The position numbers and the translations under genes were made by a program. Below, in pieces: positions 25,083 to 33,648 of a DNA stretch of 64,000 bases. The notes under the pieces are model-generated. The model was given only the letters and a program-made list of their open reading frames with translations. It ran no database searches and was not told where the DNA came from. Source of the stretch: JALZMG01 sp963739975. GTDB lineage: Bacteria > Actinomycetota > Acidimicrobiia > Acidimicrobiales > Ilumatobacteraceae. Position 1 is the first letter of the stretch. Every line of letters starts with the position of its first letter. The DNA lies in assembly GCA_963739975.1 (NCBI GenBank), contig CAVUCK010000010.1:124001-188000 (forward strand), read 5' to 3'.

Positions 25083-25526
25083 ATGGCAGACAACACCATC
25101 ACCCTCGTCGGCAACCTGACCCGCGACCCCGAGCTGCGCTACACCAGCGGCGGCCGCGGTGTGGCCAACTTCGGGCTGGCCGTCAACCGGCGCTACCAGG
25201 TCAACAACGAATGGCAGGAGCAGACGTCGTTCTTCAACGTCGTCGCCTGGGGCACGCTCGGCGAGAACGCCGCGGCCTGCCTGAACAAGGGCACGCGCAT
25301 CGTCGTCAACGGTCGCCTCGAGCAGCGCTCGTGGGAGACCCAGGACGGTGAGAAGCGTTCGGTCGTCGAGGTCGTCGCCGACGAGCTCGGACCGAGCCTG
25401 CGCTGGGCCCAGGCCCACGTGGAGAAGACGGCCCGCACCAACGTCGAGGGCGGCGGCGGCGCCGCCCCCGGTGGCGGCGGCGGCCGAGCCCCCGACCCGA
25501 TCTACGGCGACGAAGAGCCGTTCTAG
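25083..25526 (+). CDS. ssb: single-stranded DNA-binding protein
   Basis: A 147-residue SSB. The OB-fold is at about residues 1-110 (NTITLVGNLTRDPELRYTSG, then FNVVAWGTLGENAA and KGTRIVVNGRLEQRSWE). A Gly-rich linker and the acidic tip YGDEEPF, which binds replication and repair partners, follow. It coats single-stranded DNA during replication. The ATG follows GGAAGGACC, and it is 27 bp after rpsF. Confidence 0.96.
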   Translation: MADNTITLVGNLTRDPELRYTSGGRGVANFGLAVNRRYQVNNEWQEQTSFFNVVAWGTLGENAAACLNKGTRIVVNGRLEQRSWETQDGEKRSVVEVVADELGPSLRWAQAHVEKTARTNVEGGGGAAPGGGGGRAPDPIYGDEEPF

Positions 25527-25544
25527 AACGAGAGCACAGGACCG

Positions 25545-25946
25545 ATGGCGAGCAAGAAGAACCGGGCCCGGGCGTCCAAGGACACCACGACCCGCAAGTA
25601 CAAGAAGAAGACCAGCGCCCTCATCACGGAGAAGGTCACCTACGTCGACTACAAGGACGTCGACCTGTTGGCCCGCTTCATGAGCGACCGCGCCAAGATC
25701 CGCAACCGGCGAGTCAGCGGCAACGACGTGCAGCAGCAGCGCGAGGTCGCCAACGCCATCAAGGTGGCCCGGGAGATGGCCCTGCTGCCGTATGCCCGCC
25801 GTGTGTCGACGCAGCGCACCCGGCCGCCACGCGACGGGCGTCGCGAGCGTGACTCCGACCTGCGCACCGAGACGCCCGAGCAGCCGGTCGACGAGGTGGC
25901 CGCTGACCAGGTCGTCGAGCAGCCGGTCGACGAGGTGCGGGCGTGA
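25545..25946 (+). CDS. rpsR: 30S ribosomal protein S18 with a long C-terminal tail
   Basis: The first ~85 residues are S18: YVDYKDVDLLARFMSDRAKIRNRRVSG in the usual order and VAREMALLPY near the end. The protein is 133 residues long, against about 75-90 in most bacteria. The extra 45-50 residues are charged and contain a repeated EQPVDEV motif. The basic N-terminal extension KKNRARASKDTTTRKYKKKT is also present. The stop overlaps the GTG of rplI (GTGA). Confidence 0.93.
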   Translation: MASKKNRARASKDTTTRKYKKKTSALITEKVTYVDYKDVDLLARFMSDRAKIRNRRVSGNDVQQQREVANAIKVAREMALLPYARRVSTQRTRPPRDGRRERDSDLRTETPEQPVDEVAADQVVEQPVDEVRA

Positions 25947-26386
25947 AGCTGATCCTGCGCGCCGACGTCGACGGGCTCGGCAAGCGCGGCGACATCGTCG
26001 CCGTCGCCGATGGCTACGGCCGCAACTTCCTGCTCCCGCGGGGGTTGGCCTTCGTCGCCACGGCCGGGGCCGTCGATCAGGCGGCGCGCATGCGCAAGGC
26101 GCGCGACGTCCGGGACGCCAACGACCGCGAGGCGGCCCAGTCGATCGCCACGCGCCTGGTGCCGAAGATCATCACGATCCCGGCCAAGAGCGGTCAGGAA
26201 GGTCGCCTGTTCGGGTCGGTCACGCTGACCGACGTCGTCGAGGCGGTCCGCGACCAGACCGGCGTCGAGCTCGAGCGGCGGCAGCTGGACAGCGATCCGA
26301 TCAAGGCGCTCGGCCAGCACACGGTGACGGCGAAGCTGCACTCGGACGTGTCGTTCCCGATCACCGTCGACGTCGTCTCGGTGTAG
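25943..26386 (+). CDS. rplI: 50S ribosomal protein L9
   Basis: A 147-residue two-domain protein. The N-terminal rRNA-binding domain has LGKRGDIVAVADGYGRNFLLPRG, a strong L9 signature. A long helix (about 40-75) connects to the C-terminal domain (GRLFGSVTLTDVVEAV). The GTG start overlaps the rpsR stop. A perfect hairpin lies just after the stop codon. Confidence 0.95.
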   Translation: MKLILRADVDGLGKRGDIVAVADGYGRNFLLPRGLAFVATAGAVDQAARMRKARDVRDANDREAAQSIATRLVPKIITIPAKSGQEGRLFGSVTLTDVVEAVRDQTGVELERRQLDSDPIKALGQHTVTAKLHSDVSFPITVDVVSV

Positions 26387-26389
26387 ATC

Positions 26390-26418
26390 GGACGAGCTGT
26401 GCGGTCCACAGCTCGTCC
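26390..26418 (+). terminator. terminator hairpin after rplI
   Basis: GGACGAGCTGTG (26390-26401) pairs perfectly over 12 bp with CACAGCTCGTCC (26407-26418) around CGGTC. There is no T-run. It separates the ribosomal cluster from dnaB. Confidence 0.75.
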
Positions 26419-26462
26419 CCAGGAACACGATGAGTCGTCCACACGTGAACTGAGCGCGCCCA

Positions 26463-26484
26463 CCGACTGCCCACAGGCAGTCGG
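26463..26484 (+). promoter_or_regulatory. hairpin in the dnaB leader
   Basis: CCGACTGCC pairs with GGCAGTCGG around CACA, 39 bp before the dnaB ATG. A one-mismatch DnaA box, TCGTCCACA (26435-26443), lies just upstream. The role is not known. Confidence 0.4.
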
Positions 26485-26523
26485 CACTGGTTATGCCCAG
26501 GGGATCTCCGCGAGGGTCGACTG

Positions 26524-29469
26524 ATGGATCGGCGGGACCAACGCGACGGCCGGCGCGGCGGTCGTGGCGACGATGATCGGCGGCCGGCGCGCTCGGGGAA
26601 CCGGGTGCCGCCGCACAACCTGCAGGCCGAGGAGTCCGTGCTCGGTGCGTTGTTGCTGTCGCGCGACGCCATCGGTGCCGTCAGCGAGCAAGGTCTGCGT
26701 CCCGACGACTTCTACAAGCCCGGGCACCAGCACGTCTTCGACGCCATCCGCGCCCTGTACTCGACGGGCGCGCCGGCGGACACGATCACCGTCGCCGACG
26801 AGCTGCGCAAGGTCGGGCTGCTCGACCAGATCGGCGGCGTCGAGGCGCTCCACGCGCTGCAGAACGCCACCCCGGCGATCTCCAACGCCGCCCACTACGC
26901 CCGCATCGTGCAGGACACCGCGCTGCTCCGGCGCCTGATCCACGTCGCCGGCGACATCGCCGAGCTGGCGTACGGCGAGCCCGACGACGTGACCAAGGCC
27001 GTCGACGAGGCCGAGTCCAAGGTGTTCAAGGTTGCCGAGGAACGGATCACCGACTCCACGCAGCTCCTCAGCGACTCCATCAAGGGGGTGATGGACCGCC
27101 TCGAGGAGACGTTCGCCCGCGGCGACATCATCACCGGGACGGCAACCGGGTACCACGACGTGGACGAGTTGCTGTCGGGCCTGCAACCGTCGACGCTGAC
27201 CATCGTCGGTGCGCGCCCGGCGATGGGCAAGTGCATCGCCGCCGACACCCCGATGGTCGACACCGCGACCGGTGAGGTGGTCACGGCGCGGGTGCTGGTT
27301 GCCCGAACCGCGTCGACCGGGCGGCTGCGCGTGCGGGCGCTCGACGGCGATGGTCGCCAGTGCGACGCCGACGTCAGCGCGGTGATCGAGGACGGCGTGA
27401 AGCCCGTGTTCAGGGTGACGACCCGTTCAGGACGGACGGCGATGCTCACGGCGTCACATCCGCTGCTCACGCCGGCAGGTTGGCGGCCACTCGGCGAGCT
27501 GGCGGTCGGGGTCGACATCGCCGTGCCGGCTCGATTGCCCGTCTTCGGCACCGACGACCGGTCCGACGCCGAGCTCGATGAGCTGGCCGCCCGAACGATC
27601 GAGGAGGGCGTTCCGGCCGACGCGTTTCGGCTGGCTCGGCACAGCCTGCGGCGATACGTCGCCAAGGTGCTTCGCTGTGAGGCTCCCCTGGACGACCGTT
27701 CGTCGTTTCGACATCGTTGCCCGACCGAGGCGGCCGCCCACGGGCTGGCCCACCTATTGCTCAGGGTCGGCGTCAGGGCGCAGGTTCATCGGCCCGTCGG
27801 CGGTCCGGTCGCCGGCGGCGTGCTGCTGAGCGGGCCGGTTCGCGACGACACCGTGCCGGCTGCGGTGTGGGACGACATCATCAAGGCCAAGGGCGGCCGC
27901 TCGTGGGCAGACGTCAACCGGTGTTGTGGGCGGCCGGCCTCCCACAACTGGCACCCGTACCGGGGTCGGGTCCGCCGGGAGACGGTTGGACGACTGGCCG
28001 AGGCGCTCGATGACGACCAGCTGCGGTGGTGGGCGTCGCCAGACGTGTCGTGGGATCGCGTCGTCGAGATCGAGCCGATGGGCCTGATGGAGGTCATCGA
28101 CTTCACCGTGGCCGGACTGCACAACTTCGTCGCCGCCGACCTGTACCTGCACAACACCGCCTTCGGGCTGGGGATGGCGACGCACGTGGCGCGGACGTCG
28201 GGGTTGCCGGTGCTGGTCTTCTCCCTCGAGATGGGGCACCACGAGCTGACCCAGCGCATCCTGTCAAGCGAGGCGCTCGTCGACTCGACCCTCATCCGCA
28301 ACGGTCGCTTGAAGGAAGCGGACTGGGCGCGCATCGGCCAGGCCATCGGCCGGCTCGAGGTGCCCCTGTTCCTCGACGACAACCCGCGCGTCACGGTGAT
28401 GGAGATTCGCGCCAAGGCCCGTCGGATCAAGGCCCGCCACGGTGCGCTTGCGCTGATCGTCATCGACTACCTGCAGTTGATGAGCGCTGGCGGCAACCCC
28501 GAGAACCGCCAGCTCGAGGTCAGCGACATCAGCCGCAACCTGAAGATCCTGGCCCGCGAGCTGGAGGTGCCGATCGTCGCGCTCAGCCAGCTGAGCCGGA
28601 ACCTGGAGAGCCGCAGCGACAAGCGGCCGATGCTCGCCGACCTCCGGGAGAGCGGCTGCCTGACGGCCGACACCCGGCTGGTGCGCGCCGACACCGGCGC
28701 CGAGGTGGCACTCGGCGACCTGGTCGGGTCGACCGACGTACCGGTCTTGTCACTCGACGAGCGGTACCGGCTCGTCCCGGCCCGGTTGCTCAGGGCCTTC
28801 CCGAGCGGCGTCAAGCCGACGTACCGCCTGCGACTCGCCTCGGGTCGTTCGGTCGACGCCAGCGCCAACCACCCGTTCCTCACGGTGGGTGGCTGGCGCC
28901 CCGTCGAGGCACTCGTCGTCGGTGAGCACGTGGCAGTTGCGCCGCACCTCGCCGGCGCGCCGATCACCGACGACGTGCCACTGGCCGTCTGGGAGCACGT
29001 GCGCACGAAGTCGGCGCCCGCCGCGGCGCTCTCCATGGCCGAGCTCGGTGACGCCCTCGGGCTGCGCTACTGCGCGGCGACGCTCGAGCGCTTCCGGCTG
29101 ACCCGCCACCGGGTCGCCCGCATCGCCACCGTGACCGGCGACGACTGGCTGCACGCGCTCGCCGCGGCCGACGTGGCCTGGGACCGGATCATGTCGATCA
29201 CGCCGCTCGGCGAGCAGCCGGTGTTCGACGCCACCATCGAGACGACGCACAACTTCGTGGCCAACGGCATCGTCGCCCACAACTCGCTGGAGCAGGACGC
29301 CGACGTCGTCATGTTCCTGTACCGGGACGAGGTCTACAACAACGAGTCGCCCGACAAGGGCTCCGCCGAAGTGATCGTGGCCAAGCACCGTTCCGGCCCG
29401 ATCGGCACGAAGCGCCTGGTGTTCCGGGGGCAGTACACGCGCTTCGACAACGCCGCCCGCGGCGTCTGA
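26524..29469 (+). CDS. dnaB: replicative DNA helicase DnaB with two inteins
   Basis: A 981-codon frame. The spliced helicase would be 464 residues, the normal DnaB length. The N-terminal domain (PPHNLQAEESVLGALLLSRD) is followed by the RecA-like motor (TGYHDVDELLSGLQPSTLTI, FSLEMGHHELTQRIL, IVIDYLQLMSAG, VIVAKHRSGPIGT). Intein 1 lies between GARPAMGK and TAFG, exactly inside the Walker A P-loop, and intein 2 lies between LADLRESG and SLEQDAD. Without splicing the enzyme could not bind ATP. The ATG follows GAGGG. It unwinds DNA at the replication fork. Confidence 0.95.
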   Translation: MDRRDQRDGRRGGRGDDDRRPARSGNRVPPHNLQAEESVLGALLLSRDAIGAVSEQGLRPDDFYKPGHQHVFDAIRALYSTGAPADTITVADELRKVGLLDQIGGVEALHALQNATPAISNAAHYARIVQDTALLRRLIHVAGDIAELAYGEPDDVTKAVDEAESKVFKVAEERITDSTQLLSDSIKGVMDRLEETFARGDIITGTATGYHDVDELLSGLQPSTLTIVGARPAMGKCIAADTPMVDTATGEVVTARVLVARTASTGRLRVRALDGDGRQCDADVSAVIEDGVKPVFRVTTRSGRTAMLTASHPLLTPAGWRPLGELAVGVDIAVPARLPVFGTDDRSDAELDELAARTIEEGVPADAFRLARHSLRRYVAKVLRCEAPLDDRSSFRHRCPTEAAAHGLAHLLLRVGVRAQVHRPVGGPVAGGVLLSGPVRDDTVPAAVWDDIIKAKGGRSWADVNRCCGRPASHNWHPYRGRVRRETVGRLAEALDDDQLRWWASPDVSWDRVVEIEPMGLMEVIDFTVAGLHNFVAADLYLHNTAFGLGMATHVARTSGLPVLVFSLEMGHHELTQRILSSEALVDSTLIRNGRLKEADWARIGQAIGRLEVPLFLDDNPRVTVMEIRAKARRIKARHGALALIVIDYLQLMSAGGNPENRQLEVSDISRNLKILARELEVPIVALSQLSRNLESRSDKRPMLADLRESGCLTADTRLVRADTGAEVALGDLVGSTDVPVLSLDERYRLVPARLLRAFPSGVKPTYRLRLASGRSVDASANHPFLTVGGWRPVEALVVGEHVAVAPHLAGAPITDDVPLAVWEHVRTKSAPAAALSMAELGDALGLRYCAATLERFRLTRHRVARIATVTGDDWLHALAAADVAWDRIMSITPLGEQPVFDATIETTHNFVANGIVAHNSLEQDADVVMFLYRDEVYNNESPDKGSAEVIVAKHRSGPIGTKRLVFRGQYTRFDNAARGV
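27232..28155 (+). other. intein 1 in the DnaB P-loop, decayed homing endonuclease
   Basis: 308 residues from Cys1 (CIAADTPMVDT) to the C-terminal block G LYLHN, followed by Thr as the +1 extein residue. Block B is TASHPLLTPAGW with its His, and block F is VIDFTVAGLHNFVAADL. The middle region is where a LAGLIDADG endonuclease normally sits, but the FRLARHSLRRYVAKVL segment has lost the acidic DOD motif. Splicing residues look intact, so it probably splices but cannot home. Confidence 0.92.
28657..29283 (+). other. intein 2 in DnaB, small without endonuclease
   Basis: 209 residues from Cys1 (CLTADTRLVRADTG) to IVAHN, followed by Ser as the +1 residue. Block B is ASANHPFLTVGGW, and block F is VFDATIETTHNFVANG. 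The 90-residue linker between them has no LAGLIDADG pattern, so this is a mini-intein. It sits in the DnaB motor domain after SDKRPMLADLRESG, a known insertion zone for DnaB inteins. Confidence 0.92.
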
Positions 29470-29518
29470 GCGTAGACAAAGTCCCCGAGCGTTCGTGCCG
29501 CAGTGAGCGCGACGCGTG

Positions 29519-29538
29519 AGGCCGGCCTTGCCCGGCCT
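29519..29538. terminator. hairpin between convergent dnaB and the VOC gene
   Basis: AGGCCGG (29519-29525) pairs with CCGGCCT (29532-29538), within an outer imperfect GTGAGC/GCTCAC dyad. It is likely to end both transcripts in this 148-bp gap. Confidence 0.5.
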
Positions 29539-29617
29539 TGCGAGCGAGCGAGCTCACGGCAGTCTGGCTGTTGCCGCAGCGGTGAGCGGAGTCTTCGGAG
29601 CGACCGAGGCCATCAGA

Positions 29618-30277
29618 TCAGACGAAGCGGAGATCGACGCCGCAGATCGTCGTTGTCTCGCCGGTGCGCCTGCGGTCCGTGGCGATCAGGTCGATGGCGT
29701 CGATGCCCTCGCCGCGCGTTCCGGCGGGGACGAAGCGCACGGCGTGATCGACCTCCAGCTGCCGCCATCGGGCCTGCATCGCCGCCGGATCGTTCGCCGC
29801 CACGTCGATGCCGGCGATCCCGGACACGACGTCCGTCTCGGCATGGGCCCGCCAGGGTCCGGCCCACGCCCACGCCCCGGGCGTCGCCGGCTGGTCGATC
29901 GAGACGATCGCCCCGCCGACGTCGCGCGGGTGGAGGTGGCGGCCGCGGATCTGCGGAGCGTCAGCCTCGAACACGATGCGCACGCCGGCGGCGGTGACGA
30001 GGTCGACGCGTCGATCGAGGTCGTCGCACTCGAAGATCGCCATGTAGCCGCCATCCCCCGAGCGCCGATCGAGCAGCCGCCCCGCCGTGGTGCCGTCCTC
30101 CACCGGACTGACCACCTCGATGAACTGGTCACCGACGGTCATCAGGGCGTTGTGCAGGCCGAACACCTCGACACCCGGGTCCTCGAAGCAGACCGTCACG
30201 CCGAGGTGGGCGCACAGCGCAGCGACGACGCGGTCGCGCTCCCTGGCGACCAGAGCGACCTGGCGCAGTCGGATCAT
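29618..30277 (-). CDS. VOC/glyoxalase-like superfamily protein
   Basis: A 219-residue protein. It opens IRLRQVALVARERDRVVAALCAHLG and has FEDPGVEVFGLHNALMTVGDQFIEVVSPV, the pattern of a glyoxalase-like (VOC) domain with its His and Glu metal ligands. The second half is a weaker repeat. The reaction is unknown. TACGGT (complement of 30284-30289) lies six bases before the ATG, indicating a leaderless start here rather than at the TTG six codons upstream. It is divergent from the kinase gene. Confidence 0.75.
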   Translation of the reverse strand: MIRLRQVALVARERDRVVAALCAHLGVTVCFEDPGVEVFGLHNALMTVGDQFIEVVSPVEDGTTAGRLLDRRSGDGGYMAIFECDDLDRRVDLVTAAGVRIVFEADAPQIRGRHLHPRDVGGAIVSIDQPATPGAWAWAGPWRAHAETDVVSGIAGIDVAANDPAAMQARWRQLEVDHAVRFVPAGTRGEGIDAIDLIATDRRRTGETTTICGVDLRFV

Positions 30278-30283
30278 CGGCGC

Positions 30284-30334
30284 ACCGTACGTCAACCGAG
30301 CCGAAGGCAGGTTCTCGCGTTCCTGCCGTAGCGT
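30284..30334. promoter_or_regulatory. divergent promoter pair for the VOC and kinase genes
   Basis: On the minus strand TACGGT (30284-30289) lies six bases before the VOC ATG. On the plus strand TAGCGT (30329-30334) lies eight bases before the kinase GTG. Both spacings fit leaderless starts. Confidence 0.55.
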
Positions 30335-30342
30335 CCTCGCCC

Positions 30343-31827
30343 GTGGCGCAGCTCATCGCCAGCCGCTACGAGGTTGGACCGTTGCTCGGATCCGGCGGGA
30401 TGGCCAGGGTGGTGCGCGGGCGTGACACCCGCCTCGACCGTCCGGTGGCGATCAAGCTCGTGCCCGCCGACGCCATCGATCCCGTGGGTCGTGAGCGCTT
30501 CGGTCGCGAGGCCCGTTCGTCGGCCGGGTTCGCCCATCCGAACGCCGTCACGGCCTTCGATGCTGGCGAATCGGACGGGTTCTTGTACCTCGTCATGGAG
30601 CTGGTCGATGGTTCGTCGCTGGCCGAGCTGTTGGCGGACCAGGCCCCGCTGCCGATCGATCAGGCGCTGCACATCGAGGATTCGATCCTCGCCGCCCTGA
30701 GCGCGGCCCATGCCGCCGGGATCGTGCACCGCGACGTGAAGCCGGGCAACGTGCTGCTCGGCGACCACGGCCGCGTGAAGCTGGCCGACTTCGGCATCGC
30801 CCGGCGGCTCGACGACCTGACGTCGGACCTGACGGGTGTCGGGCAGTTCATCGGCACTCCGAAGTACCTGGCTCCCGAGCAGATCGCCGGCGAGCCGGCG
30901 ACGCCGGCGTCCGACATCTACGCCGCCGGCGTCGTGTTGTACGAGATGCTCGCCGGGGAGCCGCCGTTCGACGCGGCGACGCCGATGGAGCTGGCGTGGG
31001 CCCACCACCACGCGCCGGTGCCCGACGTGCGGGTGCTGCGCCCCGACGTGCCGGGCCCGATCGTGGCGACCATCGCCACGGCGATGGCCAAGGAGCCGGG
31101 CGATCGCTTCGCGACCGCCGACGCGATGCGCCGGTCCCTGACCCACGCCGCGACACCGACCGGCGCGCTCCCGGCGACGGCGTTGCTCAGTGCACCGGTG
31201 CTCCCGCCGACGGTCGTCGGCCCGGCGTCGGGCTTCGATGATGCCGACGATCCTCCGCCGTCGAGGCGCCGCTGGCTCTGGCTCGGCGCCCTCGCCGCAC
31301 TCGTCGCACTCGTCGTCGGCGTCGTCGCCCTGGCCCGGGACGAGGGCGACACCGACCCGACGACCACCACGGTCGCACCAGGCACCGAGGTGCCAGCGAC
31401 TACAGCCGCGCCGGCGACGACGGCTGCCCCGGCGACCACGCTCGCCCCGGTGACCACGGCTGCGCCGACGACGCCCACCCAGCCGGCAACGACGACACCG
31501 TCGACGGCCGCGCCGACGACGGCCACCGTGCCGCTCCTGCCGGACGTCCCGCTGTCCCTCAACGACCTCCTGATCGGCGGGACGGACGTCTTCGGGGAGC
31601 GCACCGACCAACTGCTCGATGACGTGACCGGTGTCGGCGGCGACCCGGAGCGCGCCCGGCGCGTGTTGGAGCAAGCCGACGAGTGGGTGCAGGACGGCGA
31701 GCTCAACGCCGATGTCCTGCCCCTCCTGGATCAGCTGCTCGGCCCGCTGGCCGCCCAGGACCAGGACGCCAACAGCGGCCAGGGGAACGGGAACGGGAAC
31801 GGGAACGGCGACGGTGGCGACGACTAG
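30343..31827 (+). CDS. PknB-like transmembrane Ser/Thr protein kinase
   Basis: A 494-residue protein. The kinase domain covers about 8-265, with GSGGMARVVRG, VAIKLV, HRDVKPGN and LADFGIARR motifs and the GTPKYLAPEQ activation segment. One membrane helix lies at about 309-334. The extracellular part is a Thr/Ala/Pro repeat (TTAAPATTAAPATT), a short helical domain, and a final Gly-Asn repeat encoded by a six-base repeat near 31790-31808. No PASTA repeats are present. The GTG start is leaderless (TAGCGT eight bases upstream). Confidence 0.92.
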   Translation: MAQLIASRYEVGPLLGSGGMARVVRGRDTRLDRPVAIKLVPADAIDPVGRERFGREARSSAGFAHPNAVTAFDAGESDGFLYLVMELVDGSSLAELLADQAPLPIDQALHIEDSILAALSAAHAAGIVHRDVKPGNVLLGDHGRVKLADFGIARRLDDLTSDLTGVGQFIGTPKYLAPEQIAGEPATPASDIYAAGVVLYEMLAGEPPFDAATPMELAWAHHHAPVPDVRVLRPDVPGPIVATIATAMAKEPGDRFATADAMRRSLTHAATPTGALPATALLSAPVLPPTVVGPASGFDDADDPPPSRRRWLWLGALAALVALVVGVVALARDEGDTDPTTTTVAPGTEVPATTAAPATTAAPATTLAPVTTAAPTTPTQPATTTPSTAAPTTATVPLLPDVPLSLNDLLIGGTDVFGERTDQLLDDVTGVGGDPERARRVLEQADEWVQDGELNADVLPLLDQLLGPLAAQDQDANSGQGNGNGNGNGDGGDD

Positions 31828-31956
31828 ATGACGCGCCGTGGCCAGCCCCGAACTGTGAGCCCAGGCAGCGGATCTCCGCCGTTCGCGCTCACCGTTCAAG
31901 CCGTCGGACGATTGCGTCGCCGGGCCGCACGTCTCGTGCCGAGCGGACGGTGATCG

Positions 31957-32166
31957 GTGAACCCGCTCGGTGACGACCTGCTGGCGTGGCTGGTGCTGGC
32001 GCTCGGCGGGGCGCTGCTCGTCGGCAACGTCCTGGCCATCGTGCGGCCTCCCGGTCGCCCGGAGGAGGGCACGCTCGAGCGGGCGCCGATCGCCCGCAGC
32101 CTGGTGATGGCGGCCGTGGGGCTGGTGGCCACCATCTGGGCGCTCGCCTCCCTCATCGTCGGCTGA
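31957..32166 (+). CDS. small two-helix membrane protein
   Basis: A 69-residue protein with two hydrophobic helices (about 9-30 and 48-68) joined by a charged loop (RPPGRPEEGTLERAP). No family is recognised. It lies 129 bp after the kinase and 127 bp before the ChaB gene on the same strand, preceding the oxidase cluster. The GTG start is not preceded by a strong ribosome-binding site. Confidence 0.55.
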   Translation: MNPLGDDLLAWLVLALGGALLVGNVLAIVRPPGRPEEGTLERAPIARSLVMAAVGLVATIWALASLIVG

Positions 32167-32293
32167 GAATCCGGGTGAGGTGAGCGATGAGCGGTCACCG
32201 ACCGCTTCTCGCTCGCCTCGTCAGCGCCGCTCGTTTGCACCGTGCGCCGGCACGGGTACGACGACGCGGGTCGCCGATCAGGAGGTGCAACCG

Positions 32294-32674
32294 ATGGCCA
32301 CGACCCGCACGGAGGATCTGCCGGGGACGATCAAGCGATCGCCGGCAAAGGCCCAGCGGACCTACGCCGAGACGCTCGACTCGGCCCACGAGCAGTACGA
32401 CTCCGAGGAGCGGGCCCACCGCACGGCGCTCGCCGCGCTGAAGCACACCTTCGAGAAGGTCGGTGACCACTGGGAGCCAAAGGCCGAGAAGGGACCGTCC
32501 GACGACCGGGCCGCCGCCGGCGGCCTCGGCCCCGAGGAGACGGCGGGCGGCGTCGACGAGCGTGGGCACTCGAAACAGGAGCTGTACGACCGGGCCAAGC
32601 GGTTGGGCGTGAAGGGTCGGTCCTCGATGACCAAGCACGAGCTGGCCGTCGCCATCGCCCGCCAGCAAGACTGA
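32294..32674 (+). CDS. ChaB-domain protein with a Rho N-terminal-like motif
   Basis: A 126-residue protein. Residues 1-65 form a ChaB domain (DLPGTIKRSPAKAQRTYAETLDSAHEQY, then HRTALAALKHTFEKVGDHW). Residues about 90-125 form a SAP/Rho-N-like helix pair (SKQELYDRAKRLGVKGRSSM). ChaB-type proteins are small DNA/regulatory proteins of unclear function in actinobacteria. GGAGG lies nine bases before the ATG. coxB starts five bases after its stop. Confidence 0.8.
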   Translation: MATTRTEDLPGTIKRSPAKAQRTYAETLDSAHEQYDSEERAHRTALAALKHTFEKVGDHWEPKAEKGPSDDRAAAGGLGPEETAGGVDERGHSKQELYDRAKRLGVKGRSSMTKHELAVAIARQQD

Positions 32675-32678
32675 CGGC

Positions 32679-33632
32679 GTGCCGCAGTCCGCGCCCGGAT
32701 CGCTGGATCCGAGCGGCCCGGCGGCAGGTGACATCGCCGGGTTGTGGTGGCTGCTGCTCGGGGGAGGGACGGCCGTCTTCCTGCTCGTCGTCGCCCTGCT
32801 CGTCATCCCGATGCTGCAGCGGCGGCGCGGTGGGACCGACCAGCCCGATGACGGCCACCGCGCCGAGGTACCGCCGCGACTGGCCAACCGGTTGATCATC
32901 GGGCTCGGCATCGTGATGACGGGCGCTCTGCTCGTCGTCGTGCTGGTCGTCAGCGTGGCGACGATGCGTGACGTGTCACGCGCTGCGCCGGCGGGAAGCG
33001 TGCGCATCGACGTCGTCGGCTACCAGTTCTGGTGGTCCGTGCGCTATCCGGAGGCCGACGTGACCGTGGCCAACGAGCTGCACATCCCGGTCGGTGAGCC
33101 GGTCGAGGTGCGACTCACGTCGGCCGACGTGATCCACAGCTTCTGGGCGCCGGAGCTGCACGGCAAGCTCGACCTCCTCCCCGACGGCACCAACACGTTG
33201 GTCATCGAGGCCGACCGGCCCGGCGTGTACGGCGGCGAGTGCGCCGAGTTCTGCGGGATCCAGCACACCAACATGGGATTCCTCGTGATCGCCGAGCCGC
33301 CGGACGACTTCGCCGCATGGCTCGCCGCGCAGCAGCAACCGGCGGTGCAGGCGGCCGGCGAGGGTGCGGCGCTGTTCCGGTCCGAGGGGTGCGCCGAGTG
33401 CCACGTCATCGAGGGTGTGACCGCAGCGTCGGCCGCACAGCCCGGCCCTGACCTGACGCACTTGTCGTCGCGCCAGACGATCGCCTCAGACACGCTGGAG
33501 AACACGGCCGCCAACCTCACGGAGTGGCTGCGCGATCCGTCGGCTGTCAAGCCGGGCACGACGATGCCGACACCCGACCTCACGACCGAGCAGATCGAGC
33601 AACTCGTCGAGTACCTGGGGTCGCTCGAGTGA
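32679..33632 (+). CDS. coxB: cytochrome c oxidase subunit II with fused cytochrome c
   Basis: A 317-residue protein. Two membrane helices (about 22-45 and 70-93) are followed by the CuA cupredoxin domain with HSFWAPELHGK and GGECAEFCGIQHTNM, giving the Cys, His and Met ligands of the binuclear copper. A C-terminal cytochrome c domain follows with CAECH (haem attachment) and a later PGTTMPTPDL that supplies the Met ligand. This makes it a caa3-type subunit that takes electrons from cytochrome c. The GTG is five bases after the ChaB-domain gene. Confidence 0.93.
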   Translation: MPQSAPGSLDPSGPAAGDIAGLWWLLLGGGTAVFLLVVALLVIPMLQRRRGGTDQPDDGHRAEVPPRLANRLIIGLGIVMTGALLVVVLVVSVATMRDVSRAAPAGSVRIDVVGYQFWWSVRYPEADVTVANELHIPVGEPVEVRLTSADVIHSFWAPELHGKLDLLPDGTNTLVIEADRPGVYGGECAEFCGIQHTNMGFLVIAEPPDDFAAWLAAQQQPAVQAAGEGAALFRSEGCAECHVIEGVTAASAAQPGPDLTHLSSRQTIASDTLENTAANLTEWLRDPSAVKPGTTMPTPDLTTEQIEQLVEYLGSLE

Positions 33633-33648
33633 CCGAACGGGGGGCTGC

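Noticed and set aside
29484..29617. Possible small RNA gene after dnaB
   Set aside because: The inverted repeats are explained by a terminator between convergent genes; no promoter hexamer is seen.
31380..31520. Repeat array resembling a CRISPR
   Set aside because: It is the Thr/Ala/Pro-coding linker of the kinase gene with degenerate in-frame repeats and no spacers.
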